Source of the DNA: Mangrovicoccus sp. HB161399
GTDB taxonomy: Bacteria; Pseudomonadota; Alphaproteobacteria; Rhodobacterales; Rhodobacteraceae
Direction: 5' to 3'
DNA: 52,507 bases
Assembly: GCF_013184745.1 (NCBI RefSeq)
Contig: NZ_JAATVU010000040.1
Coordinates: 1 to 52,507 of the forward strand
A model generated the notes under the pieces. That model was not told the DNA's origin. It saw nothing but the letters and a program-made list of their open reading frames with translations, and did no database searches. A program made the position numbers and the translations under genes. Numbering within the stretch: the first letter of the stretch is position 1; each line of letters starts with the position of its first letter. Below are positions 24,671-33,461 of this stretch, in pieces.

Positions 24671-26162
24671 TCTTGTCATCGTCTATCACCGCCAGCCCTA
24701 CGAAGAAGTCGAGGTCGACGGAAAGATCCAGTACCGCGAGAACAAGTCGCCGAACGGGATCGTGCCGACGCTCAAGAGCCTGTTCGGCAAGGTGCCGACC
24801 GGCGCCTGGATCGCCTGGAAACAGGCGGAGGACCCCGCGAATCCGGGCTTCGAACAGGTCATCGAGATCGACGACGCCTACGGCAAGTACCGCGTCAGCC
24901 GCCTGCCGCTGACGAAGGAGCAGGTGTCGAGCTTCTACCACATCACCTCGAAAGAGGCGTTCTGGCCGATCCTCCACAACTTCAAGGAACGCTACAACTA
25001 CGATCCCGTGGACTGGCCGACCTTCCAGGAGGTGAACCGGAAATTCGCCGAGGCCGCCGCGGCCGAGGCCAATCCGAATGCCATCGTCTGGGTCCATGAC
25101 TACAACCTGTGGCTGGTCGCGGGCTACCTGCGCAAGCTGCGCCCCGACGTGCGGATCGCCTTCTTCCACCACACGCCCTTCCCCTCGGCGGACATGTTCA
25201 ATGTCCTGCCCTGGCGCAAGGAGATCATGCAGAGCCTGCTGTCCTGCGACGTGGTCGGCTTCCACATCCCGCGCTACGCGGAGAACTTCGTCGGCGCGGC
25301 GCAGTCGCTGCTGGATGTCGAGGTCACAGGGCGGCGCGACGTGCCCGAGAGCCTGATGACCGATGGCGGGGCGCTGTCCGACCGCCGCGTGCCGCACAGC
25401 CTGCGCTACCGCGACCGCGACATCACCGTGGCGACCTCGCCGGTGGGCGTGAACGTGAACTACATCGAGGATCTGGCCGCCACGCAGGAAACCGAGGACA
25501 AGGTCGCCGCCATCCGCGAGGAGCTGGGCGACTGCCGCCTGATCCTCTCGGTCGGGCGGACCGACTACACCAAGGGCGGCGTGGAGCAGCTCCAGGCCTA
25601 TGAACGCCTGCTGAAGCGGCGCCCCGACCTGCGCGGCAAGGTGCGGCTGATGCATGTCTCGGTGATGGCGAATGCCAACATGACTGCCTACCAGGAGGTG
25701 CAGTCCGGGCTGGAATCGCTGGCAGGCCACATCAACGGGCTCTACGGCAGCTTCGAATGGCAGCCGCTGGCCTTCATCTCCAACCCGGTGCCGTTCAAGG
25801 ACCTGATCGCCTACTACAAGGTGGCGGACGTGGCCTGGATCACGCCGCTGGCGGACGGGATGAACCTGGTCTGCGAGGAATATGCCTCGGCGCGCACCGA
25901 TGGCGACGGCTGTCTGGTGCTGTCGGAATTCGCCGGTGCCGCGGTGGTGATGTCGGACGCCGTCCTGACCAACCCGTTCTCGCACCGCTCCATGGATGCC
26001 GCGATCGAGCGGGCGCTGGCGATGGACGAGGAGACGCGGCGCCACCGCATGGCCTCGCTGCGCGCGGCGACCCACCGCCACAGCGTAGAGGCTTGGGCCG
26101 CCGAGCAGATGCGCAGCTTCGACGGTTTCGGCGCGGCGCTCGAAATGGCCGGGGCCAGCTGA
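24660..26162 (+). CDS. ggpS: Glucosylglycerol-phosphate synthase (GT20 family)
   Basis: A 500-residue glycosyltransferase related to trehalose-6-phosphate synthase. It would join ADP-glucose and glycerol 3-phosphate. Family segments: VWVHDYNLWLVAGYLR, FFHHTPFPSADMFNVLPWR, GFHIPRYAENF, the donor-binding VGRTDYTKGG and the DGMNLVCEEYASAR motif near the C-terminus. The opening lacks the usual OtsA N-terminus, and the gpsA and phosphatase partners point to glucosylglycerol over trehalose. The product is a compatible solute against salt stress. The start overlaps the phosphatase gene by 11 bp; the phospholipase-like gene follows after 4 bp. Confidence 0.85.
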   Translation: MPSDLVIVYHRQPYEEVEVDGKIQYRENKSPNGIVPTLKSLFGKVPTGAWIAWKQAEDPANPGFEQVIEIDDAYGKYRVSRLPLTKEQVSSFYHITSKEAFWPILHNFKERYNYDPVDWPTFQEVNRKFAEAAAAEANPNAIVWVHDYNLWLVAGYLRKLRPDVRIAFFHHTPFPSADMFNVLPWRKEIMQSLLSCDVVGFHIPRYAENFVGAAQSLLDVEVTGRRDVPESLMTDGGALSDRRVPHSLRYRDRDITVATSPVGVNVNYIEDLAATQETEDKVAAIREELGDCRLILSVGRTDYTKGGVEQLQAYERLLKRRPDLRGKVRLMHVSVMANANMTAYQEVQSGLESLAGHINGLYGSFEWQPLAFISNPVPFKDLIAYYKVADVAWITPLADGMNLVCEEYASARTDGDGCLVLSEFAGAAVVMSDAVLTNPFSHRSMDAAIERALAMDEETRRHRMASLRAATHRHSVEAWAAEQMRSFDGFGAALEMAGAS

Positions 26163-26166
26163 GCGC

Positions 26167-27774
26167 ATGGACGCCCTAGCCGCGCGCGCCCCGGAGGCGC
26201 TTGACCCGGGCAGCCTTCCGGCGCCCGCCCGAGAGACGCGTCTCCGGCAGCTGTGCCTGACCGCGTCGGAGGCCTATCCCGCGCTGGAGGAGGCCTTCCT
26301 CTCTGCACGGCGCGAGATCCACGCCTCCTTCCGGGTCTTCGATCCCGCCACGCAGCTGCGCGGCGAGCGGGCGCGGGCGGCCGGAAAGACCTGGGCCGAT
26401 CTGGTGGCGCATGTGCTGGGCAAGGGCGTGCATGTCACGCTGGTCCTGTCGGATTTCGATGCCATCGCCCGGCCCGAGCTGCACCGCATGGCCAATGCCC
26501 ATGCCCGCGCCTTAGAGCGGCTCCGCAGCGGGCTGCCCGGGGGGGCGGGCCGGCTGACCGTGCGGCTGGCGCCGCATCCGGCGCGGATGGGCCTGCTGCC
26601 GCGGCTGGCGCTGCTGCCGGTGATCCGCAAGCACCTGTCGGAACATGCCGCGGCGCTGAACGGCATGGCGCCTGCGGAGCGGCAGGCAGCGTTGGAGGAA
26701 AGTCCGGGCATCGCGCAGCACCTCGAGGAACGCGGCGGCAAGCTGAGGGTCAAGCGGCTGATCCTGCCCGATGTGCTGCCCGCCACGCATCACCAGAAGC
26801 TCGCGGTCTTCGACCGGTCGCTTCTCTATATCGGCGGGCTCGATCTCGACGAGCGCCGCTGGGACACGCCGGAGCACCGCCGCGCGGCCGCCGATACCTG
26901 GCACGACGTGCAGGTGCTGATGGAAGGGCCGGTGGTGCAGGAGGCGCAGGCCCATCTGGACCGCTTCCTCGACGAGACCGCCGGACGCCAGGCGCCGGTG
27001 CCGGGCAGGGAGCTGCTGCGCACGCTCTCCGCGGCGCGGAAGATGCCGCTGCCGTTCTTCGGGCCGCGCACCCTGGTTGCCGAGCTGAACGACGTGCATC
27101 TGGAGGCGATCTCGCGCGCCGAGCGGATGATCTACCTGGAGACGCAGTTCCTGCGCGACACGCGGCTGGCCCGCGCGCTGGCCCGGCGGGGCAGGGAGGT
27201 CCCGGAGCTGCAGCTGGTCGTGGTGCTGCCCGCCGCGCCGGAGGACGTTGCCTTCAACAGCGACCACGGGATCGGCATGCGCCATGCCGAGGCGCTTCAG
27301 GTGCGCTGCCTGAAGATGCTGGGCAAGGCCTATGGCCGGCGCGCCTATGCGGTCTGCCCGGTGCAGCCGCGCGCCGCCGCGCCCGATCCCGACGGCGAGC
27401 GCGACACCGTGAAGGGCGCGCCGCAGGTCTATGTCCATGCAAAGGTCTCGGTCTTCGACGATGCGGTGGGGATCGTCTCCTCGGCCAATCTCAACGGCCG
27501 GTCGCTGCGCTGGGATACCGAGGCCGGGGTCGCGCTGAGGCGGCCGGAGGAGGTCGCGGAGCTGCGCGACCGCTGCATGCGCCACTGGATCGGCGGTGCC
27601 TTCTCCGCCCATGGCGACGCCTTCCGCTGGCGGGCCGATGCCTGGCGGGCGCGGGCCCGGGCCAATGCCGCGCGCGCGCCGCAGGACCGCAAGGGCTTTG
27701 CCATGCCCTACCCGTGGGCGCAGGCCGATGATTTCGCTGTGGAAGTGCCGGGTTTCCCCGAGGAAGCCGTCTGA
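26167..27774 (+). CDS. Phospholipase D-like protein with two HKD motifs
   Basis: A 535-residue cytoplasmic protein of the phospholipase D superfamily. Two catalytic HxKxxxxD motifs are visible: HHQKLAVFD in the N-terminal half and VHAKVSVFDD in the C-terminal half, each followed by a Gly/Asn turn (IGGLDL; SSANLNGRS). Each half should form one lobe of the active site. Substrates of this branch include phospholipids and cardiolipin-type transfers. It follows ggpS by 4 bp and is probably the last gene of the stress operon. Two tandem hairpins follow at 27779-27818. A membrane-lipid role during osmotic stress is an inference. Confidence 0.83.
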   Translation: MDALAARAPEALDPGSLPAPARETRLRQLCLTASEAYPALEEAFLSARREIHASFRVFDPATQLRGERARAAGKTWADLVAHVLGKGVHVTLVLSDFDAIARPELHRMANAHARALERLRSGLPGGAGRLTVRLAPHPARMGLLPRLALLPVIRKHLSEHAAALNGMAPAERQAALEESPGIAQHLEERGGKLRVKRLILPDVLPATHHQKLAVFDRSLLYIGGLDLDERRWDTPEHRRAAADTWHDVQVLMEGPVVQEAQAHLDRFLDETAGRQAPVPGRELLRTLSAARKMPLPFFGPRTLVAELNDVHLEAISRAERMIYLETQFLRDTRLARALARRGREVPELQLVVVLPAAPEDVAFNSDHGIGMRHAEALQVRCLKMLGKAYGRRAYAVCPVQPRAAAPDPDGERDTVKGAPQVYVHAKVSVFDDAVGIVSSANLNGRSLRWDTEAGVALRRPEEVAELRDRCMRHWIGGAFSAHGDAFRWRADAWRARARANAARAPQDRKGFAMPYPWAQADDFAVEVPGFPEEAV

Positions 27775-27778
27775 TCGC

Positions 27779-27818
27779 GGCGCGCGCAACGCGCGCCACC
27801 CCCGGCGGGTTCCCGCCG
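27779..27818 (+). terminator. Two tandem GC hairpins after the stress operon
   Basis: GGCGCGCG-CAA-CGCGCGCC (27779-27797) is followed by CGGCGGG-TT-CCCGCCG (27803-27818). Both are perfect stems. There is no T tract, so they may act as a weak terminator or 3'-end stabiliser. Confidence 0.45.
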
Positions 27819-27847
27819 AAAGACGAATTATTTCAAACAACTACACG

Positions 27848-27873
27848 GGAACTTTCATCACCCTAATCCGGTT
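27848..27873 (+). promoter_or_regulatory. EcfG-like promoter of the PRC-barrel gene
   Basis: GGAAC (27848-27852) and GGTT (27870-27873) are spaced by 17 bp, one base off the CGTT consensus. It lies about 50 bp upstream of the ATG. Confidence 0.45.
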
Positions 27874-27919
27874 TCCCCTCCGATCGCAAGACGACGATCG
27901 GGAAATCTGGGAGAGAGAG

Positions 27920-29146
27920 ATGACCAAGTTCACCGTCGCTTCGACCGCACTCGCGCTTGTCCTGGCCGCGCCGCTTTCGGCACAGACGGCCGACGAGATG
28001 AGCGGTTTTGCCTACAACCCGACGGGCCAGGAGGTCCGCGCCTCGCAGTTCATCGGCGCCCGCGTCTATGCGCAGGATCCGGACCGCGAAGAGACCGCCG
28101 CCGCCGACATGCCGGTCGAGGGCACGGGCACCGAGGATCCCGCGGCCGACCAGGTCGCGGCCGATGCCGGCACGCCGGCCGACCCGCGCGACAACTATTC
28201 GGACGTGGGCGAGATCGGCGACGTGCTGATGAGCCAGGACGGCGAAGTCGAGGCAATCCTCGTCGATGTCGGCGGCTTCCTCGGGATCGGCGAGAAGGAA
28301 GTCGCCATCTCGATGGACAAGCTGCAGTTCATGCCGGACGGCAAGGATGCCGATGACTGGTTCATCGTCTTCGACTCGACCCGCGAGACGCTGGAGAACG
28401 CCCCGGCCTACGAGGATCCCGAAGAGACTGCCGGTCTCGATGCGGCCGATGCCAATGTCTCGGCGCTGCCCGATGCTGCCGACGGCACCGCGGCCGTGGC
28501 CCCGGCAGGCCGGGAACTGAGTGAGGCTGCCTCGGATACCGCCGAGTGGACCGAGGAGAAGGCCGCGCAGGCCGATGCCGCGATGGACGAGGCGGGCGAC
28601 AAGGCTGCCGCCGCGGCTGACAATGCCGGCGAAGGCATCGAGAATGCTGCCGAGGCCACCGCCAATGCCGCGGAGAACGCCGCCGATGCGACGGCCGATG
28701 CGGCCGGGAATGCCGTCGAGGCAACCGGCGAGGCGCTGGACAATGCAGGCGACGCGGTTGCCGGCGCTGCCGCCACGGCGGGCGCCGAGATGCAGGATGC
28801 CGGGCAGGACATGGCGCAGGCCGCCGACGAGGCGACCGACATGCCCGATGGCGACTACGTGACGGCGGATGTCGGCGAGCTGACGACCGAGCAGCTGACC
28901 GGCGCGCGCATCTATGACCTGAACGACAAGCGCATCGGCGAGATCCACGAGATCGCGATGAGTGCCGACGGCCAGGCCGACAAGGCGATCGTCGATGTCG
29001 GCGGCTTCCTCGGCCTGGGCGAGAAGCGCGTCGAGCTGGGCTTCGACCAGATGAACATCGAGAAGCTCAATGGCGGCGACGAGCTGCGCATCCAGGTCAA
29101 TGCGACCAAGGACGAGCTGATGCAGATGCCGGAATACGAGGGGTAA
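27920..29146 (+). CDS. Exported double PRC-barrel protein with LEA-like linker
   Basis: A 408-residue protein with a signal peptide ending LSAQ. Two PRC-barrel domains are present: one over about 90-155 (DVGEIGDVLM, ILVDVGGFLGIGEKEVAI) and one over about 318-400 (LTGARIYDLNDKRIGEI, IVDVGGFLGLGEKRVEL). Between them lies an Ala/Asp/Glu-rich segment of about 110 residues with repeats such as AENAADATADAAGNA, similar to LEA or apolipoprotein-like helices. GGGAGAGAGAG precedes the ATG. It is monocistronic with an EcfG-like promoter. A periplasmic desiccation or osmotic role is inferred from the linker and neighbours. Confidence 0.8.
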   Translation: MTKFTVASTALALVLAAPLSAQTADEMSGFAYNPTGQEVRASQFIGARVYAQDPDREETAAADMPVEGTGTEDPAADQVAADAGTPADPRDNYSDVGEIGDVLMSQDGEVEAILVDVGGFLGIGEKEVAISMDKLQFMPDGKDADDWFIVFDSTRETLENAPAYEDPEETAGLDAADANVSALPDAADGTAAVAPAGRELSEAASDTAEWTEEKAAQADAAMDEAGDKAAAAADNAGEGIENAAEATANAAENAADATADAAGNAVEATGEALDNAGDAVAGAAATAGAEMQDAGQDMAQAADEATDMPDGDYVTADVGELTTEQLTGARIYDLNDKRIGEIHEIAMSADGQADKAIVDVGGFLGLGEKRVELGFDQMNIEKLNGGDELRIQVNATKDELMQMPEYEG

Positions 29147-29227
29147 CGGCCCCGTGCCCCCCGTGGGCGGTTCCTTCCCCGGGGCCGCCCGCCCTTTCCT
29201 CCGGGACCCAGCCGACAGGCCGACAAG

Positions 29228-30118
29228 ATGACCGCCTTCCTGCCCCATATCCAGCTTTCCGCAACGCCCGGCCGCCACGCGCCGGTCGCGCTGCTGCACG
29301 GCTTCCTCGAAAGCGCCGCGCTGTGGCAGGCGCTGCCGCCGCGGCTTTGGGAGGGACGGATGGCGGTGGCGCTGCCGCTTCCGGGCCATGCGCCGTGGAA
29401 GGGCAGCGATGCCGATCTGGAAATGGCGCTGGAGGGCGACGCCTTCCTCGACGGCTATGCGGAGCTGCTGGAGCGGCTGCGCCCGGGCGAGCCCTGGCGG
29501 CTCGTCGGCCATTCCACCGGCGCGATGGCCGCGCTGGCGCTGGCACGGCGGGCGCCGCATCTGGTGTCCGACATCTGCGCGGTGGCGCCGCTCTTTTCCG
29601 GGGCGGTGGCGGGGCGCGGCCTGCAGGGCGCGCTGGTGCGGCTGCCGGGCATCGGCCGGATCAGCTTCCGCTGGCTGGTCTCGCGCTGGCTGGCCGATCC
29701 CGCGGGCTTCCGCGCGGGCGTGCGCCAGGTGACCGCCCGGCCCGATCCGCGGCTGGAGCTGTTCGACGGGGTGCGGGCCGATCTGGCCGCCAGCCGTCCC
29801 GGCCAGCTCTACCGTTTCGGCAGCTGGATCGGCGGCCAGGACATGGCGGCGGATCTGCATGCCCTCGACCGCCCGGTCCATGCTATCATCTGCGACCGCG
29901 ACCCGGTTGTCCGGCCGCGCCATCAGCTGCAGCTGATCTCCTCTGCGCCGAAAGCCTCGGCGGCCGTGCTGAAAAGCGGCCATCTGCCGATGCTGGAAAC
30001 GCCTCTGGCTTTCGAGCGGGCCTTCCTGGCCTGGCGCGACCGCCATGGCGCCGCGGCACGCGATCCGGGGGGGCTGCCGCTGCGGGCGGCCGCGTCCGGG
30101 CGCGCGCAGGCGATGTGA
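29228..30118 (+). CDS. Alpha/beta hydrolase
   Basis: A 296-residue cytoplasmic hydrolase. The oxyanion segment LLHGFLESAALW, the nucleophile elbow GHSTGAM, CDRDPVV with the likely acid and SGHLPMLETP with the catalytic His are present. The region between the elbow and the acid is a helical lid. No substrate can be named. It is followed 8 bp later by a small membrane protein gene and seems to start the cluster of small envelope proteins. The ribosome binding site is weak. Confidence 0.78.
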   Translation: MTAFLPHIQLSATPGRHAPVALLHGFLESAALWQALPPRLWEGRMAVALPLPGHAPWKGSDADLEMALEGDAFLDGYAELLERLRPGEPWRLVGHSTGAMAALALARRAPHLVSDICAVAPLFSGAVAGRGLQGALVRLPGIGRISFRWLVSRWLADPAGFRAGVRQVTARPDPRLELFDGVRADLAASRPGQLYRFGSWIGGQDMAADLHALDRPVHAIICDRDPVVRPRHQLQLISSAPKASAAVLKSGHLPMLETPLAFERAFLAWRDRHGAAARDPGGLPLRAAASGRAQAM

Positions 30119-30126
30119 GGACGCAG

Positions 30127-30492
30127 ATGGAAGACGGGAACGAAAAGGACGACACCGGGCTGATCGGCACGCTGATCCGGCAGGGCATGGGCATCCTGCA
30201 TGGCGAGCTCGACCTGGTGAAGGCCGAGATCGAGCGGGCGCTGAGGCATGTTGTGATCGCCGTGGTGCTGGCGGTCTTCGCCGCCGTGCTGGGACTGACG
30301 GCAATGAATTTCGCGGCCAGCGCGGCCGTGCAGCTGCTGGTGGACGACGGTTGGGATCCGACCGCCGCGACCGGCGCGGTGGCAGGGGGGCTCGGCACGG
30401 CCGCGCTGGCCTGCCTGATCGGCGGGGCGCTGCTTCTGCGCTCCATAGGCTTCAAATCTGGACGGGACCGGCGGCACGGACGCCGCTTCTGA
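30127..30492 (+). CDS. Small holin-X/DUF-type membrane protein
   Basis: A 121-residue inner membrane protein with two membrane helices (about 42-68 and 84-106) after an amphipathic start (LIRQGMGILHGELDLVKAEIERAL). This layout matches the putative Actinobacteriophage holin superfamily III (Phage_holin_3_6), common in stress clusters together with DUF3618 proteins; it is not evidence of a phage. GAGGAC precedes the ATG. The next gene starts 23 bp later. Confidence 0.75.
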   Translation: MEDGNEKDDTGLIGTLIRQGMGILHGELDLVKAEIERALRHVVIAVVLAVFAAVLGLTAMNFAASAAVQLLVDDGWDPTAATGAVAGGLGTAALACLIGGALLLRSIGFKSGRDRRHGRRF

Positions 30493-30515
30493 TCCCCTAT
30501 CAAGGAGGACTGACC

Positions 30516-31157
30516 ATGGCCAAGGGACTGACGCCGGAAGAACTGGAACGCGAGATCAGGAAGCAGCGCGAGGCGCTGGCCGACACGCTTGAGCAGCTCG
30601 GCGAGCGGCTGGGCCAGGGCAATCTCTGGGCCGAGGCGGCGACTCTGGCCTCGCATTACGGCAAGGATGCCGGCAGCTACGCCGTCAAGGCGGCGCGGGC
30701 CAATCCGGGCAAGGCGGCGGCGATCGGCGCGGGCGCCGCGCTGGCGATCTGGGGCGCCTCCAAGCTCCTGTCGAAGCCCGAGCCCGAGACCCGGTTCCAG
30801 CGCTTCCGCCACCGCGCCGAAGATGCGCTGGGGATCGACGACAAGGACACCGAGTCCCTGGTCAAGGTGCTGAAGGCCAGGCTGGAGGCGCTGGAGCTGC
30901 AGCGCGACGCCGAGGAGCGCCGCAAGGCCGAGCGCCGCAAGGAGCGGATGCGGGCGGTTCGCGGTCCTTTGGTCTACGGTCTCGGCGTGCTCGCCATCGG
31001 CGCGGCGGCAAAGGCCCTGCGCGGCAAGGACGGCGGCGGCAGCGCCGAGGAGCGAATGGAGGACATCGCCGAGGATCTGGCCAAGGCGATGGACGAGATG
31101 GGCGAGAAGATGCCCGAAGGCGCCAAGGAGGCGCTCCGCCCGAACGGCCGCCACTGA
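30516..31157 (+). CDS. DUF3618-like stress cluster protein
   Basis: A 213-residue protein. The N-terminal LTPEELEREIRKQREALADTL is the DUF3618 signature of a short helical domain. A weak hydrophobic segment lies at about 69-84, a charged coiled coil at about 115-150 (LEALELQRDAEERRKAERRK) and a second hydrophobic segment at about 153-168. It is probably membrane-associated. AAGGAGG precedes the ATG. The stop overlaps the next start (TGATG). Function is unknown; neighbours suggest envelope stress. Confidence 0.72.
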   Translation: MAKGLTPEELEREIRKQREALADTLEQLGERLGQGNLWAEAATLASHYGKDAGSYAVKAARANPGKAAAIGAGAALAIWGASKLLSKPEPETRFQRFRHRAEDALGIDDKDTESLVKVLKARLEALELQRDAEERRKAERRKERMRAVRGPLVYGLGVLAIGAAAKALRGKDGGGSAEERMEDIAEDLAKAMDEMGEKMPEGAKEALRPNGRH

Positions 31158-31369
31158 TGCAGATCGGGATCGGCGACCGCGTGACCTGGTCCTGGGGCCA
31201 GGGCACGGGCGCGGGCCATGTCATCCAGCGCTTCACCGGGGACGTGACCCGCGAGATCAAGGGCACCCAGGTGAAGCGCAGGGCATCCGAGGAGGAGTCG
31301 GCCTTCCTGATCGAGCAGGAAGACGGCGACCGGGTGCTGAAATCCGTCTCCGAGCTGGACCGCGGCTGA
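31157..31369 (+). CDS. HVA1/DUF2945 family TUDOR-like small protein
   Basis: A 70-residue soluble protein. The segments GDRVTWSWGQGTGAGHV, VTREIKGTQVKRRAS and AFLIEQEDGDRVLKSVSEL match the hypervirulence-associated protein/DUF2945 pattern closely. The fold is a small SH3/TUDOR-like barrel. The start overlaps the stop of the DUF3618-like gene. Its function is unknown, but the family is frequent in stress-induced clusters. Confidence 0.82.
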   Translation: MQIGIGDRVTWSWGQGTGAGHVIQRFTGDVTREIKGTQVKRRASEEESAFLIEQEDGDRVLKSVSELDRG

Positions 31370-31411
31370 GGCCGCCGCCGCTCGGGGGCAATCCGCGAAA
31401 GGAACTTTCCC

Positions 31412-31603
31412 ATGATGGAAGTATCGGGCCTCGGCGCCCTCATCCTGCTGGTCCTCGACGTCTGGGCCATCGTTTCCGTGCTGCAGTCCCCGGCCACCAC
31501 CGGCAAGAAGGTGCTCTGGGTGCTGTTCATTCTAATCCTGCCGCTGATCGGCTTCCTCGTCTGGCTCTTCGCCGGACCGCGCGGGACCCGGGGCACGGTC
31601 TGA
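31412..31603 (+). CDS. PLDc_N-type small membrane protein
   Basis: A 63-residue protein with two membrane helices (about 6-25 and 34-54) and a GPRG tail. The pattern LDVWAIVSVLQSP and KVLWVLFILILPLIGFLVWLF matches the phospholipase D nuclease N-terminal (PLDc_N) family, which also occurs as short independent proteins. AAAGGAA precedes the ATG. The YihY-type gene follows after 1 bp, so the two are co-translated. Confidence 0.8.
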   Translation: MMEVSGLGALILLVLDVWAIVSVLQSPATTGKKVLWVLFILILPLIGFLVWLFAGPRGTRGTV

Positions 31604-31604
31604 G

Positions 31605-32525
31605 ATGGGGCTGCTGCCGCATTACCCCCGCGATGTCTGGAAGGCGTCGCTGAAGGGCGCCTTCGGGCAGATCGACGAGCGGAACCTGTCGCTGATCGCG
31701 GCCGGCGTGGCCTTCTACAGCCTGCTGTCGCTGTTCCCGGCGATCACGGCGCTGGTGTCGGTCTGGGGGGTCTTCGCCGATCCGGTGGAGATCGAGGCGC
31801 AGCTTTCGCTGCTGTCGCAGCTGGCGCCGCAGACCGCCTACGAGCTGATCGCGGGCCAGGTAGCCGCGCTGGTCAATGCGCCGCCCTCGGCGTTGAGCTG
31901 GGCGGGCGCAGTGTCCCTGGTCTTGGCGCTCTGGTCGGCGAAGGCCGGGGTGGGGGCGATGACCCGCGGGCTGAACGCGGTCTACGGCGAGAAGAACCGC
32001 AGCGGCTTCGGCGACATCGCCGTGTCGCTGATGCTGACGGTGATGCTCCTGGTGCTCACCGCCTCCGTTCTGGCGCTGCTGGTCGTGCTGCCGGTGATCC
32101 TCGCCTTCATCCCGATCGGCTTCCTTGCCGAGATGGCAGTGCGGGCGGCCAAGTGGCTGGTGGCGATCGGGCTGATCGTGCTGTCGCTGGGCATCATCTA
32201 CCGGATCGCGCCGAACCGCCGTGCGGCCCGCGTGCCCTGGCTGAGCCCCGGCGCGCTGCTGGCCACTGCGGTCTGGGCCGTCGCCTCGGTCGGCTTCACC
32301 GTCTACCTGGAGCGCTTCGCCTCCTACAACGAGGTCTACGGCTCGCTCGGCGCGGTGATCGCGCTGCTGATGTGGTTCTTCATCTCGGCGCTGGTGGTGC
32401 TGCTCGGCGCGGCGGTCAATGCCGAGCTGGAGCGCCACACGAGGGAGGACAGCACCGTCGGGCGGCCGCGGCCGATCGGCGAGCGCGGCGCGGAGGCGGC
32501 CGACACCTATCTGCCCGTGAAATGA
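31605..32525 (+). CDS. YihY/BrkB family inner membrane protein
   Basis: A 306-residue polytopic membrane protein with about six helices. Family segments are ISLIAAGVAFYSLLSLFPAI-like (LSLIAAGVAFYSLLSLFP), the LWSAKAGVGAMTRGLNAVYGE loop and FASYNEVYGSLGAVIALLMW. Members were once called RNase BN in error and have no agreed function; transport of small molecules has been proposed. It closes a tightly packed series of stress genes that starts at 29228. Confidence 0.85.
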   Translation: MGLLPHYPRDVWKASLKGAFGQIDERNLSLIAAGVAFYSLLSLFPAITALVSVWGVFADPVEIEAQLSLLSQLAPQTAYELIAGQVAALVNAPPSALSWAGAVSLVLALWSAKAGVGAMTRGLNAVYGEKNRSGFGDIAVSLMLTVMLLVLTASVLALLVVLPVILAFIPIGFLAEMAVRAAKWLVAIGLIVLSLGIIYRIAPNRRAARVPWLSPGALLATAVWAVASVGFTVYLERFASYNEVYGSLGAVIALLMWFFISALVVLLGAAVNAELERHTREDSTVGRPRPIGERGAEAADTYLPVK

Positions 32526-32649
32526 GCGCCGCCGGGGCCACGGGCCGCGTCAACCATTTAACCCGAAACGGTTCGGAGGCATTTTAATCTTCTGGTACTC
32601 AATTTGGTGACGAATACGTCTCAATTGCGACAACGCCGGAAGAGCCCCG

Positions 32650-33378
32650 ATGCCGAACACCAATCCGCTCATGCGCATGCAGAATGCCCATCTGCCGCTC
32701 TATCACCACGGCATCTACACGGCCGCGGTGACGGCGGTGATGCGCGAGCTGATGGGCGAGGCATCGGTGCAGGGCCCGATCGCCGTCGGCACCAGTGCCG
32801 AGGTTGAGCTCCGCCCGGGCAGCAGCACGGTCGAGTTCGGCACCGACATGATCGCCTGGTATCTCGATGCCGATCTGGTCGCGCCGTCGCGGATGCGCGT
32901 GGTCTGCAGCCCGGTGGCGGAGGCGCCGCTGCCGATGCGGCGCGCGGCCGGCGGCGTCGGCTTCGCGGTCTTCGGCAATGGTCCGCAGCTGGCCGGCATC
33001 CGCGCCGGGGCGACCGAAGCCTGCCGCGCCACCGGCAACCGGGCCGGGAGCTATCACGTCGCCTGCTTCGACGGGGGGCTGGTGGTCATCGACCGCGACC
33101 TCCAGAAGGACCTGCCGCGCGGCGCCAGCCCGATTGCCCTGCGCGACTGGATGGAATCGCACCTGGGCGGCTACCTGGCGCTGGTGCGCGACCGCGAGGC
33201 CTCGCCCGAGGCGACGGTGCAGTTCCTGACCGGGGTCGACCGGATCGTGAAGACGCTGCTGCCGGGCTATCTGACGCCACAGCCCGACCGGCTGTTCGAT
33301 GCCGCGCTGGAAGGCGTGCGCTTCCTGCCCAGCCGCCATCCCGCGCCCAAGCTGTCGGCGGATATCAGCGCCGCCTGA
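32650..33378 (+). CDS. Conserved-looking protein of unknown function
   Basis: A 242-residue soluble protein with no signal peptide and no motif that I recognise. It has a balanced composition, a GGAAGAG ribosome binding site and a clean start and stop, so it looks like a real gene. Segments include YHHGIYTAAVTAVMREL, GPIAVGTSAEVELRPGS and YHVACFDGGLVVIDRDLQ. The N-terminal half looks alpha/beta. It stands alone between the YihY-type gene and a gene-free stretch, preceded by an AT-richer 120-bp leader. Confidence 0.65.
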   Translation: MPNTNPLMRMQNAHLPLYHHGIYTAAVTAVMRELMGEASVQGPIAVGTSAEVELRPGSSTVEFGTDMIAWYLDADLVAPSRMRVVCSPVAEAPLPMRRAAGGVGFAVFGNGPQLAGIRAGATEACRATGNRAGSYHVACFDGGLVVIDRDLQKDLPRGASPIALRDWMESHLGGYLALVRDREASPEATVQFLTGVDRIVKTLLPGYLTPQPDRLFDAALEGVRFLPSRHPAPKLSADISAA

Positions 33379-33429
33379 TCCGCCGGGTCCGGAATGACCG
33401 GGGCCAGGAAATTTTTCCGCAGATTGCGG

Positions 33430-33455
33430 GGAACTTTTCCGGCCGGGCCGGGGTT
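33430..33455 (+). promoter_or_regulatory. EcfG-like promoter facing a gene-free stretch
   Basis: GGAAC (33430-33434) and GGTT (33452-33455) are spaced by 17 bp on the plus strand. No reading frame lies downstream before a strong terminator at 33601-33635, so the transcript could be a small RNA. Confidence 0.4.
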
Positions 33456-33461
33456 GGCAGG

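Noticed and set aside
30127-30492. Prophage holin
   Set aside because: The family name comes from phage, but the gene lies in a cluster of stress envelope genes with no phage genes around.
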